From: MKSF01 sp037190225
Lineage (GTDB): Bacteria > Bacteroidota > Bacteroidia > Chitinophagales > Chitinophagaceae
Reading direction: 5' to 3'
NCBI GenBank assembly: GCA_037190225.1
Contig: JBBCJL010000006.1
Coordinates: 186,001 to 250,000, forward strand
DNA: 64,000 nt
The notes under the pieces are model-generated. The model did not search any database. It saw only the letters and a program-made list of their open reading frames with translations, and was not told the origin of the DNA. The translations under genes and the position numbers were made by a program. The stretch's first letter is position 1; the number at the start of each line of letters is the position of its first letter. Positions 9,164 to 16,799 of this stretch are shown in pieces.

Positions 9164-9229
9164 ATGTATTGGAATTATGGTGAAGCAGCAAAGTTATTCC
9201 TAATTGCCGTAAAATTTTTAAAAAAATTA

Positions 9230-9286
9230 TTGCAATACAATTGCATTAATTCAGAAAAAGTGTCTAATATTGCAACAGTATTGCAA
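9230..9286. promoter_or_regulatory. Tandem dyad operator overlapping the promoter of the DUF4625/TonB receptor genes
   Basis: Two copies of the same arrangement, TTGCAA, five bases, TTGCAT (9230-9246) and TTGCAA, five bases, TTGCAA (9270-9286), lie 40 bases apart. A plausible promoter fits exactly between them: ATTG at 9240-9243 as -33, 21 bases, TAATATTG at 9265-9272 as -7. The first dyad covers the -33 and the second covers the -7, the layout expected for a repressor. The genes downstream look like metal uptake, so a Fur/Zur-type repressor is the natural guess, but the protein is not encoded in this window. Confidence 0.55.
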
Positions 9287-9321
9287 TAAGACTATTCATT
9301 TAATTTAAAAACAAATCTACA

Positions 9322-9795
9322 ATGAGACAAATACTCACATTATTCGCTGTAAGCATCCTGGCGCTGAGCGCCTGCAGAAAAAAAGACAACAATGGTGGCG
9401 GTAACCAGGTTGCTGCTCCTGTCATTACCATTCAAACCCAGCTCTCAACGGATACTATCTGTGGTGAAGAGGAAGATAATGTGCTGAAAGTATCGGTAAG
9501 GGATACGCTGAGGGTGCGCTTTTCTCTTAAGGGAGATGTGGAGCTTTCCCAGTACAAAATTGATGTTCACGAAAACCAGCCCTGCCATCATCACGGCGAA
9601 ATGCCTCCTGCGGACGAGCACTTCTGGCATGTCAGCAAAGTGGTCAGCCTGTCCGGCACCCATTATGAAGGGGAAGAAATATTCGTCTTTGAGGAAGGCG
9701 TCACGCTGGGTAACTATCACCTGATGATAAAGCTGATAGATAAGAATGGGAATGAGGCTCCTGAAAAAGAGCTGAATGTAGTTTTATTGGATTAA
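9322..9795 (+). CDS. DUF4625-type lipoprotein with His-rich segment
   Basis: A 157-residue lipoprotein: signal RQILTLFAVSILALSAC gives a lipidated Cys at residue 18, followed by a charged/Gly linker. The rest is an Ig-like beta domain resembling DUF4625 (PVITIQTQLSTDTICGEE at the start, GNYHLMIKLIDKNGNE at the end). A cluster of potential metal ligands, HENQPCHHHGEMPPADEHFWH, lies near residues 83-104. Such lipoproteins are commonly encoded beside TonB receptors, as here, with a 24-base gap to the receptor gene. The His cluster and the upstream operator suggest a surface or periplasmic metal-binding partner of the receptor. Family call moderately sure; metal role inferred. Confidence 0.8.
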   Translation: MRQILTLFAVSILALSACRKKDNNGGGNQVAAPVITIQTQLSTDTICGEEEDNVLKVSVRDTLRVRFSLKGDVELSQYKIDVHENQPCHHHGEMPPADEHFWHVSKVVSLSGTHYEGEEIFVFEEGVTLGNYHLMIKLIDKNGNEAPEKELNVVLLD

Positions 9796-9819
9796 TCCGC
9801 GGTATCTTTGCTCAGATAA

Positions 9820-11970
9820 ATGATTAAAAAATTTTCCTGTTTTGTGTTTGGCTCCCTGCTTTCGGCGCACCTGTCCGCGCAGGAAACGGCAGATACCCTG
9901 CCGGATGTACGTTCCGGTGTGCTGGAGGCGGTGGAGCATAAAGCGGCGTCAGACCACCAGACACTGAATGGCCATACACTGGATCTTACCTATCTTGGAA
10001 GAAATTCCCTGCTGCGCCAGCAGGGAAATACTTTTATCAATACCCTGGAAAGGATTCCCGGGGTCAGCGCCATTAATACCGGCGTCGGGATCTCCAAGCC
10101 CGTGCTGAGAGGCCTCAGCCTCAACAGGGTGGTGGTCACGGAGAACGGCCTGAAGCAGGAGGGACAGCAATGGGGCGTGGATCATGGATTGGAAATAGAC
10201 CAGTACAGCGTAGATCAGGTGGAAGTGCTGAAAGGACCGGTAAGCGTCATCTACGGTACGGACGGCATAGGAGGCGTCATTAATATACTGCCGCCCATAG
10301 TGCCGGCAAAGAACACTTTTAAAGGCGAGGCGATAAGCACGTATAAATCGAATAACGACCTGCTGGGCGGCTCTGTAAAATTAAGCCTCAACAGGAATGA
10401 TATCTACACTATAGTGCGGGGCACGTACCAGAATTTCGCCAGCTACCGGGTACCTGCCGACAGGTTCTTCTATAACGGCTATATCCTGCCTATCTATGAC
10501 CACAGGCTGAAGAATACCGGCGGCCGGGAAGCGAATTTCCAGATTACCCAGGGCATCAGGAGACAGTGGGGACAGATGAGCCTTACAGTGTCAAATGTAT
10601 TCCAGCAGATGGGCTTCTTCGTAGGGGCCTTCGGCAAGCCGAGGGCATATGATCTCTACCACCCGGAGAGCTTCAGGACAGTCAATAAGCCCTACCAGCT
10701 CATCAATCACTTTAAGGTAATCCATAACGGGCATTTTCATATTTATAGCGGTCAGCTGGAATGGGACCTGGGCTACCAGAACAATACCCGGCAGGAGATC
10801 GCACAGCCGCACCAGCATAACACGTACCAGGTGGTCAGGGGTAATCAAAAGAAAGATGCCAGCTTATTCCTGAACCTGCAGACCCTGCAGCTCAACGCCC
10901 GGTTCACGCGGCAATGGGAAAAGGTCAGGAATGTGGCCGGGCTGGCCTCTTCCCTGCAGCACAACCGGAGCGCCGGGGATGAATTTCTCATACCTTCCTA
11001 CTTCCAGTACCAGGCAGGGCTGTTCGATTACCTGGAGTACCAGGCCAGCGATAAGCTCCTGTGGACAGCCGGGGGACGGGTGGACCTTATCCGGCAGACG
11101 GCGGAGTGTACGATAGCAGACAGCTATGATAGGAACGGCAGCCTGAGATCAACGGATACCTTGTCGCCGGTGCTGTCACGGAACTACTTTAATGCCGCTG
11201 TGTCCGCAGGGCTGAAATACCAGTATTCGACCCGGCAGGCAGTCCGGTTCAATGCGGGGACGGCATTCCGTGTGCCCGCTATCAACGAATTATTATCCAA
11301 CGGCATACACCATGGTACTTTCCGCCACGAAAAAGGCAGCGAACTGCTGAAAGAGGAGCGGGGTGTGATGCTGGATGCCGGGTGGACGCTGAGCCGCCCC
11401 AAGTGGAGCGTGGATATTACACCCTTTGCCAACTATTTCACCAATTATATATTCCTGAAGCCTTCCGGGATCTTTTCCCCGCTGGAAGAAGCCGGCCAGA
11501 TCTATTTATACGACCAGGGCGCCGCGTTCTTCGGAGGCCTTGAAATGGCCGTACAGTATAAGATCACGCCGGCGCTGGTATGGAGCAGCGATATGGAGTA
11601 TGTATATAACCGGCATCTGGAGACCGGCAGGGGGCTTCCCATGACCCCGCCCATGTCCTGGAGGAATGATATTACCTATAAGCCTCTATGGAACAATGAC
11701 CTCCTGGACCAGTTCTACATCAGCCTGGAAGGGCATTACTTCGCACCGCAGCACAGGACCTATATCAACGAGCCGGTCACGGAGGGCTATTTCCTGCTGA
11801 ACGCTTCCTTATCCAACAGCTTCCGGCTGCGCGGCACCAGGCTGACGGCTTACCTGCAGGTAAGGAACCTGACCAATGCCGTCTATATGAATAATATGTC
11901 CAGGTACAGGATACTGAACCTGCCGGAGCAGGGCAGGAATATCCAGGTCATGCTCCGGTATGAATTTTAG
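9820..11970 (+). CDS. TonB-dependent outer-membrane receptor, probable metal (zinc) uptake
   Basis: A 716-residue outer-membrane receptor with a signal peptide (SCFVFGSLLSAHLSAQ), a plug domain and a 22-strand-type barrel. Plug landmarks include TLERIPGVSAINTGVGISKPVLRGLSLNRVVV, then GLEIDQYSVDQVEVLKGPVSVIYGTDGIGGVINILPP. This plug resembles ZnuD-type receptors more than SusC, and there is no carboxypeptidase-like N-terminal extension. The chain ends in IQVMLRYEF, with the aromatic C-terminal residue recognised by the barrel assembly machinery. It follows the His-rich lipoprotein in one operon behind the dyad operator at 9230, which together points to regulated metal import. Heme or siderophore uptake remains possible. 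The stop is 11 bases from the convergent kinase gene. Confidence 0.9.
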   Translation: MIKKFSCFVFGSLLSAHLSAQETADTLPDVRSGVLEAVEHKAASDHQTLNGHTLDLTYLGRNSLLRQQGNTFINTLERIPGVSAINTGVGISKPVLRGLSLNRVVVTENGLKQEGQQWGVDHGLEIDQYSVDQVEVLKGPVSVIYGTDGIGGVINILPPIVPAKNTFKGEAISTYKSNNDLLGGSVKLSLNRNDIYTIVRGTYQNFASYRVPADRFFYNGYILPIYDHRLKNTGGREANFQITQGIRRQWGQMSLTVSNVFQQMGFFVGAFGKPRAYDLYHPESFRTVNKPYQLINHFKVIHNGHFHIYSGQLEWDLGYQNNTRQEIAQPHQHNTYQVVRGNQKKDASLFLNLQTLQLNARFTRQWEKVRNVAGLASSLQHNRSAGDEFLIPSYFQYQAGLFDYLEYQASDKLLWTAGGRVDLIRQTAECTIADSYDRNGSLRSTDTLSPVLSRNYFNAAVSAGLKYQYSTRQAVRFNAGTAFRVPAINELLSNGIHHGTFRHEKGSELLKEERGVMLDAGWTLSRPKWSVDITPFANYFTNYIFLKPSGIFSPLEEAGQIYLYDQGAAFFGGLEMAVQYKITPALVWSSDMEYVYNRHLETGRGLPMTPPMSWRNDITYKPLWNNDLLDQFYISLEGHYFAPQHRTYINEPVTEGYFLLNASLSNSFRLRGTRLTAYLQVRNLTNAVYMNNMSRYRILNLPEQGRNIQVMLRYEF

Positions 11971-11981
11971 GAGACAACGGG

Positions 11982-13253
11982 CTATGCCTGCAGCGGAAGT
12001 GTGATGATGAATACGGAGCCCTTATTGACCACGCTGTCTACCCTGATGGTGCCGGAATGCTTCTCTACCACTGACTTTACATAGCTTAAGCCCAGCCCGT
12101 AGCCTTTAACATTATGGATATTGCCTGTTGAGACCCTGTAGAACCGGTCAAAGATATACTTGAGGGCTTCCCTGGATATACCTACGCCGTTATCCCTTAT
12201 CTCTATGACAAGATTATGCCGCTGGTTATACGTTTTGATCTCTAGTACCGGCTGGCGGGAAGGCGCTGCGTACTTGATGGCATTGTCCAGGAGGTTGTTA
12301 AAGATATTGGTCAGGTGAATTTCGTCTCCCAGTATGGTATGGCGCGTGGCGTTCAGCTGCAGGTGGATGTCCCCGTCCTTGTTCCGCAGCATCAGTATCA
12401 CGCTCTCGCTGGCCTGCTGCAGTATTTTATGCGCATCAATGGAAGACATGCTCAGTATGATCCCGGACTCCTCGCTCTTGGCGCTCTCCAGGATGCGCTG
12501 TACCAGCTTAAGCATCCTGTTGTTCTCTTCCTTGATCATCTGCAGGTAAAACAGCTGCTTCTCCGGCGCATTCTGGATCTTGGGCGACCGCAGGGTATCT
12601 ACCGCCAGGTTGATGGTAGCAATAGGCGTTTTGAACTCATGGGTCATATTGTTGAAATAATCGTTGGTAGTGGTGGTCAGCTTCTTCAGCTTGGTAAGCG
12701 TGGTATTGGTGAGGTAGAACGCATACAGGATGATGAAGGTGAAGCCCAGCGCGGCGGCTATCATACCGATAGAGCGCTGTATGATATAGGTATCCCTGAA
12801 ATCAATATTCAGGACCAGCTGTATGCTGTTGTCATTATTGAGCGAATAATAATAGGCATTGTGCGCTTTCTGGGGATCGAACCGGAGGGAATTGGTCAGG
12901 AAAAGGCCGTTTTTGATGATGGCGTATTCAAAATCCAGCTTGATGCCGTTATTGGTAAGGTTCCTTTTGATAATGGTTTGTATATCTTCCTCGGGGATGC
13001 TGGTCAGCTGGTCCAGGAGTATATTCTGGATGGTGCTGTTCTCATAATTGATGGCGGAAGGGTTGTACCCGTAATTGATAGCGGTACGCTGTAATATTTT
13101 TATCTTGATATCGTTAAGTGTCTTATTGATCTCCGTATCGTACTGTTGTTTCTGCAGTATAAGTATATTGTTTATCCAGCTGATCTGTAACAATACAATC
13201 CCGATAATGCTCAAAAAGCTGAGTGCTAAGATGATGCCGAGTTTGTTTTTCAT
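11982..13253 (-). CDS. Two-component sensor histidine kinase (no adjacent response regulator)
   Basis: A 423-residue inner-membrane kinase. Two transmembrane helices (about residues 5-27 and 160-182) bracket a periplasmic sensor of about 130 residues. Then comes a dimerisation/phosphoacceptor segment YFNNMTHEFKTPIATINLAVDTL with the phosphorylated His at 205, and a complete ATP-binding domain: N box NLLDNAIKYAA, G1 IRDNGVGIS, F box YIFDRFYRV, G2 GYGLGLSYVK. It is catalytically intact. In Bacteroidota this type usually sits next to an OmpR-family regulator; none is adjacent here, so it is an orphan in this window. It ends convergently, 11 bases from the TonB receptor gene, so a shared function cannot be inferred from operon structure. 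Confidence 0.94.
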   Translation of the reverse strand: MKNKLGIILALSFLSIIGIVLLQISWINNILILQKQQYDTEINKTLNDIKIKILQRTAINYGYNPSAINYENSTIQNILLDQLTSIPEEDIQTIIKRNLTNNGIKLDFEYAIIKNGLFLTNSLRFDPQKAHNAYYYSLNNDNSIQLVLNIDFRDTYIIQRSIGMIAAALGFTFIILYAFYLTNTTLTKLKKLTTTTNDYFNNMTHEFKTPIATINLAVDTLRSPKIQNAPEKQLFYLQMIKEENNRMLKLVQRILESAKSEESGIILSMSSIDAHKILQQASESVILMLRNKDGDIHLQLNATRHTILGDEIHLTNIFNNLLDNAIKYAAPSRQPVLEIKTYNQRHNLVIEIRDNGVGISREALKYIFDRFYRVSTGNIHNVKGYGLGLSYVKSVVEKHSGTIRVDSVVNKGSVFIITLPLQA

Positions 13254-13349
13254 TCAGATGTAATAATAGGAAATTATTGGAATAATACCGGGTTATGTGT
13301 ATGAAAATAATACCTTTTTTATGAAATGCGCGTTATAGTATTTATAATT

Positions 13350-13381
13350 TTTGACAATTTTGAAATTAAGTAATATAATTG
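13350..13381 (+). promoter_or_regulatory. Promoter of the crotonase gene
   Basis: TTTG at 13350-13353, 20 bases, TATAATTG at 13374-13381 (one mismatch to TAnnTTTG). It predicts a leader of about 50 bases before the start at 13437. Confidence 0.5.
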
Positions 13382-13436
13382 CAGATATTTCTCAATTCTA
13401 TACATACAATAACAGGTAAATCAATACTTAAAATAC

Positions 13437-14195
13437 ATGAGTCAGGCATATGTAAATATCAGCGTTAAGGAAGGAGTGGGAGAAGTCGTTTTTTTTCATC
13501 CGTCTAGCAATTCGCTGCCGGGTGAGATCCTGAACCGGATTGCTGCAGGCATACTGGAGCTGGGGCATAATAGGGAGGTAAAGGTTATTGTATTGAAGAG
13601 CGATGGGGAAAAAGCGTTTTGCGCGGGTGCCTCTTTCGATGAACTGATAGCTATTGATAACGAGGAAAAGGGTAAAGTATTTTTCAGCGGGTTTGCCAGG
13701 GTGATCAATGCGATACGGGTAGTGCCCAAATTCGTCATCGCCCGTGTGCAGGGTAAAGCCGTAGGCGGCGGTGTGGGTATCGCGGCCGCGGCAGACTATA
13801 CTATCGCTGCCGCTGCAGCTGCTGTAAAGCTGAGCGAGCTGGCAGTAGGCATAGGTCCTTTCGTGGTGGGCCCCGCGGTAGAGCGGAAAATGGGCAATGC
13901 TGCCTTTACGCAGCTGGCTATAGACGCCACGCAGTGGAGGGATGCCCGTTTTGCGCAGCAGTTCGGCCTCTATGCCGAAGTATATGAGACATTGGAAGAA
14001 GTGGACGCGGCTGTGCAGGCGCTGTGTGACAGGCTGAAGACATCTTCACCCGAGGCCATGGCCGATCTGAAAAAGGTTTTCTGGGAAGGTACGGAGCATT
14101 GGGACACCTTGCTGGTGGAGCGTGCGGCGGTATCGGGTAAGCTGGTGCTGAGTGATTTTACAAGAAATGCCATTCAAAAATTTAAATCAAAGTAA
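13437..14195 (+). CDS. Enoyl-CoA hydratase/isomerase (crotonase) family protein
   Basis: A 252-residue crotonase-fold protein. The CoA-binding/oxyanion segment GEKAFCAGASFDEL and the second oxyanion strand QGKAVGGGVGIAAAADYTIA are both clear. SELAVGIGPFVVGPAVERKMG follows, where catalytic Glu residues of the family are found. In this position it has SELAVGI, so a Glu is present but the hydratase pair cannot be confirmed by eye. It may act on an enoyl-CoA such as in phenylacetate or branched-chain degradation, but the substrate is not determinable. It appears monocistronic: own promoter, and infC downstream with a separate promoter. Confidence 0.9.
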   Translation: MSQAYVNISVKEGVGEVVFFHPSSNSLPGEILNRIAAGILELGHNREVKVIVLKSDGEKAFCAGASFDELIAIDNEEKGKVFFSGFARVINAIRVVPKFVIARVQGKAVGGGVGIAAAADYTIAAAAAAVKLSELAVGIGPFVVGPAVERKMGNAAFTQLAIDATQWRDARFAQQFGLYAEVYETLEEVDAAVQALCDRLKTSSPEAMADLKKVFWEGTEHWDTLLVERAAVSGKLVLSDFTRNAIQKFKSK

Positions 14196-14245
14196 TTTTA
14201 ATAAAATATTTCTATAAGATTAGTTCGATTTGACTTAAATACACG

Positions 14246-14253
14246 TAAATTTG
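14246..14253 (+). promoter_or_regulatory. -7 promoter element of infC
   Basis: TAAATTTG lies 31 bases before the infC start; a weak -33 (TTCG at 14224-14227) lies 18 bases upstream. The gap between the crotonase gene and infC is AT-rich and has no terminator hairpin that I can see. Confidence 0.5.
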
Positions 14254-14284
14254 CACCACATTATTAATTATACTTAAACTTTAA

Positions 14285-14842
14285 ATGCAGAGAAGAGACA
14301 GAAATAACAATAACTTTAAAAGGGAACAGGAACACAGGATCAATAATCTGATAAAAGGAGTGCCGGAAGTAAGATTGGTGGGAGAGAACATAGAGCCGGG
14401 CGTATATTCTTTTGCAGAGGCTTTAAAGCTGGCCGCTGAGGCGGAAATGGACTTGGTGGAAATTTCTCCCAATGCTGCTCCTCCCGTTTGCCGGATCATA
14501 GATTATAATAAGTTTCTTTACGAAAAAAAGAAAAAAGAGAAGGAGCAGAAGGCTAAATCCAAGCAGGCGGAGGTAAAAGAGATTCGTTTCACACCGAATA
14601 CCGATGACCACGATTTTGATTTCAAAGCCAAGCATGCGGAAAAATTCCTGCAGGAAGGCCATAAGGTGAAATGCTTTGTGCAGTTCAAAGGAAGAAGCAT
14701 CTTATTCCAGAACAGGGGCGAGCTGATACTGCTGAAATTTGCGGAAAGGCTTGCCGAGGTAGGTGGGCTGGAATCCATGCCTAAAATGGAAGGCCGGAGA
14801 ATGCTTGCGATCTTCTCCCCGAAGAAGACCGCTAAAAAATAA
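14285..14842 (+). CDS. infC: Translation initiation factor IF-3
   Basis: IF-3 binds the 30S subunit and enforces start-codon and initiator-tRNA selection. The 185-residue protein has the N-terminal domain (RINNLIKGVPEVRLVGENIEPGVYSFAEALKLAAEAEMDLVEISPNAAPPVCRIIDYNKF), a lysine-rich linker (YEKKKKEKEQKAKSKQ) and the C-terminal domain (VKEIRFTPNTDDHDFDFKAKHAEKFLQEGHKVKCFVQFKGR). The start is a plain ATG rather than the rare AUU used for autoregulation in E. coli. The usual downstream partners rpmI (L35) and rplT (L20) are absent: a terminator and an unrelated gene follow. thrS is not upstream either. Confidence 0.97.
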   Translation: MQRRDRNNNNFKREQEHRINNLIKGVPEVRLVGENIEPGVYSFAEALKLAAEAEMDLVEISPNAAPPVCRIIDYNKFLYEKKKKEKEQKAKSKQAEVKEIRFTPNTDDHDFDFKAKHAEKFLQEGHKVKCFVQFKGRSILFQNRGELILLKFAERLAEVGGLESMPKMEGRRMLAIFSPKKTAKK

Positions 14843-14896
14843 ATTTTGCAGTTTCGTTTTTTGTTCGTAAATTAGTGGCTTCAATTTAAATATTCG

Positions 14897-14922
14897 ATAT
14901 ATCAATCTTCAGTTTGATATAT
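14897..14922. repeat. AT-rich inverted repeat between infC and the repeat-protein gene
   Basis: ATATATCAA, eight bases, TTGATATAT: perfect nine-base arms. It may be a regulator site or a weak RNA hairpin. It is followed 35 bases later by a terminator. Confidence 0.35.
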
Positions 14923-14956
14923 TTATTATAAGTTTTCATGGTGATAGGGTTTAAAA

Positions 14957-14988
14957 GCTGGCTCATTCTTGGGCCGGCATTTTTTTTT
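14957..14988 (+). terminator. Intrinsic terminator of infC
   Basis: GCTGGCTC, loop ATTCTT, GGGCCGGC (eight pairs, two G-T), followed after an A by nine Ts. The next gene starts at 15031, so infC transcription ends here. Confidence 0.85.
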
Positions 14989-15030
14989 GCCTTACTTTAA
15001 CTATCTTTGATACCAATCAAAAATGAAATA

Positions 15031-16194
15031 ATGTATAAATTGGATCTTTACTTGAAGTGCCTGTTGACGATAGCTGCCACGCTCAGCTGTTATGGCAATG
15101 GGTCCTACGCGCAGCTTGCTTCCTATACGACGATGCAGAACGAGGTAATGGTATGGGATAACGGCTTTATACGGAAAATAGATTACCTGAGGCCGCTGAA
15201 AGTAAAGGTGGGAAGAGTGGCTATGGCATACCTGGATAATTCCAATAATTTTAAGATCTACTATAACGGGGGCACAACCGAGATCAACAGGGGATTCACC
15301 AATAATTTCCAGGTGACGGATTACCTGGTCAGCTACCAGAATGCAACGGCCCTGTATGCCTGGGAAAAGGGGAAATCCACCTTGTTGACCAAGAGCTTTG
15401 GTGAGTTCTACACGGGAGACAGCATCATTGTCTATTTTGATGATCTTAAAAAGAGCTATAATGCCTATTATAACGGCCGTGTAACCGAGCTGGAAGGCTT
15501 CCTGGCCGGGACCAACCTGAACACGATTTTCCAGGTGGAAGAGAGCGCGCTGGTCAGTTCCCGCGACATCGCCCAGGGGCAGCTGTCACAGATCCTGGTA
15601 TCTGACAACATCGTGGCCTATCTCAATTATGCCAACCAGTTCAAATGCTTTTACAGGGGCCTGGTCTGGGACCTGGAGGACTTCGGGGTGGAAAGCTTTG
15701 CGGTCGGCCGCAATACCGTGGCTTACGTGGATAACAACTCTCATTTTAAGATCTACCATGCGGGATCCAGCAATGTCTATGATAACTTCAGGCCATCGGT
15801 ATATGCCGTAGGAGATGATGTAGTGGCATTTGTGGGCAGCGATTCCAGGTTCAAGATCTACTACAACGACTCCATTTATGATATCGGCAATATTGAGCCG
15901 GAATTTAAGGTAAAGGACAATATTGTAGCGTTCAGGAACGCCAGGGGGTATTTTGCGGTATTTCACAAGGGCAGGATCTACGAGATAGAAAATTTCATTC
16001 CAAAGGATGTGACGATACACTACAACTCGCTGGTGTATGTGAACAGGGCCAATATGCTGCGTATGTTCACGGACGGCAAGACATATGATATCGTGAACGC
16101 GGATGTGCCGTGGTGGGAAATGCAGTTCGATGTATTTACCTACAGGTTCGGCAGCAACCTGTTCAAAGTATTTTACAAGGGAGAGACCTATTAA
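15031..16194 (+). CDS. Secreted beta-repeat (propeller-like) protein of unknown function
   Basis: An exported protein of about 387 residues; the ATG at 15031 begins a good signal peptide (LYLKCLLTIAATLSCYGNGSYAQ), so the upstream TTG at 15007 is not needed. The mature chain consists of about nine imperfect repeats of 33-40 residues, each built around V-A-Y/F-x(5-7)-F-K-I/V-Y/F-x-x-G, for example NTVAYVDNNSHFKIYHAG, DDVVAFVGSDSRFKIYYN and DNIVAFRNARGYFAVFHKG. The regularity suggests a beta-propeller or solenoid in the periplasm. No catalytic motif or C-terminal sorting domain was seen. It stands alone between two terminators. Function unknown. Confidence 0.8.
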   Translation: MYKLDLYLKCLLTIAATLSCYGNGSYAQLASYTTMQNEVMVWDNGFIRKIDYLRPLKVKVGRVAMAYLDNSNNFKIYYNGGTTEINRGFTNNFQVTDYLVSYQNATALYAWEKGKSTLLTKSFGEFYTGDSIIVYFDDLKKSYNAYYNGRVTELEGFLAGTNLNTIFQVEESALVSSRDIAQGQLSQILVSDNIVAYLNYANQFKCFYRGLVWDLEDFGVESFAVGRNTVAYVDNNSHFKIYHAGSSNVYDNFRPSVYAVGDDVVAFVGSDSRFKIYYNDSIYDIGNIEPEFKVKDNIVAFRNARGYFAVFHKGRIYEIENFIPKDVTIHYNSLVYVNRANMLRMFTDGKTYDIVNADVPWWEMQFDVFTYRFGSNLFKVFYKGETY

Positions 16195-16263
16195 TAATTG
16201 ACCCCCCTTATTCCCGCTGCTATTACAGGGACTTATCAGTGAATGATAGGGTGCTGTCCTCTT

Positions 16264-16306
16264 AAAAAGCAATTGGCTGTCCGGTCCGGACAGCCAATTG
16301 CTTTTT
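16264..16306. terminator. Bidirectional terminator hairpin
   Basis: A 21-base perfect inverted repeat centred on base 16285 (AAAAAGCAATTGGCTG on the left arm, its complement on the right), with A run and T run at the two ends. It can stop the plus-strand gene before it and any minus-strand transcript from 16366-16740. Confidence 0.92.
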
Positions 16307-16365
16307 TAATGCTTTATTGCTGGTATTTTTTGCCTAATAATTCGCGCCTTCTTCCGGGAGCTCTT

Positions 16366-16614
16366 TCACTTATCAGGGTTACTCTTAATGTAATATATTG
16401 AGCTTGACCGCCTGCTGGTCATTACGGGATTTGATAAGATATTCAGCTTATAGGACTTGGATAGATTCAGGAATATTTCATCTTTTCTGGAAGGTCGTTC
16501 TATGATATTGCAGGTATCATTATCCGTGCTGTTGGCAAGACGGTCCACCCATACCTTTAACAGGTAATCGCCGTTAGGTATATACTGCATAATGGTGGCG
16601 GGTATCCGGATCAC
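16366..16614 (-). pseudogene. Possible decayed or start-less gene, unknown
   Basis: An open minus-strand frame ends at 16366. With a GTG at 16614 it encodes 82 residues (MQYIPNGDYLLKVWVDRLAN near its start). The same frame stays open further upstream to about 16738, reading a Pro-rich, protein-like segment (IPKPLPGPAFTPVLSEALPL, later GDTTVIRIPA) but without ATG, signal peptide or recognised start. This suggests a gene that has lost its 5' end, or one with an unusual start. The C-terminal part looks like a beta-strand-rich extracytoplasmic fragment. No family recognised. It could also be non-coding; confidence is low. Confidence 0.3.
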
Positions 16615-16799
16615 CGTGGTATCGCCGGTTACACCGGGAGGCCGTGCCGGTATGATAAGTGGAAGTGCTTCAGATAAAACAGGTGTGAAAGCTGGCCCGG
16701 GTAAGGGTTTGGGAATCTGTGCGTAGTCCTGGTGTTATAAATATGGCTGCGGCATATTTTTTGGAATTAATGTATTACTTTAGTTGCAAACTTTTAGGT

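Noticed and set aside
8129..9321. TPP riboswitch near thiL
   Set aside because: No CTGAGA or ACCTGA-type core was found in the 158-base intergenic region.
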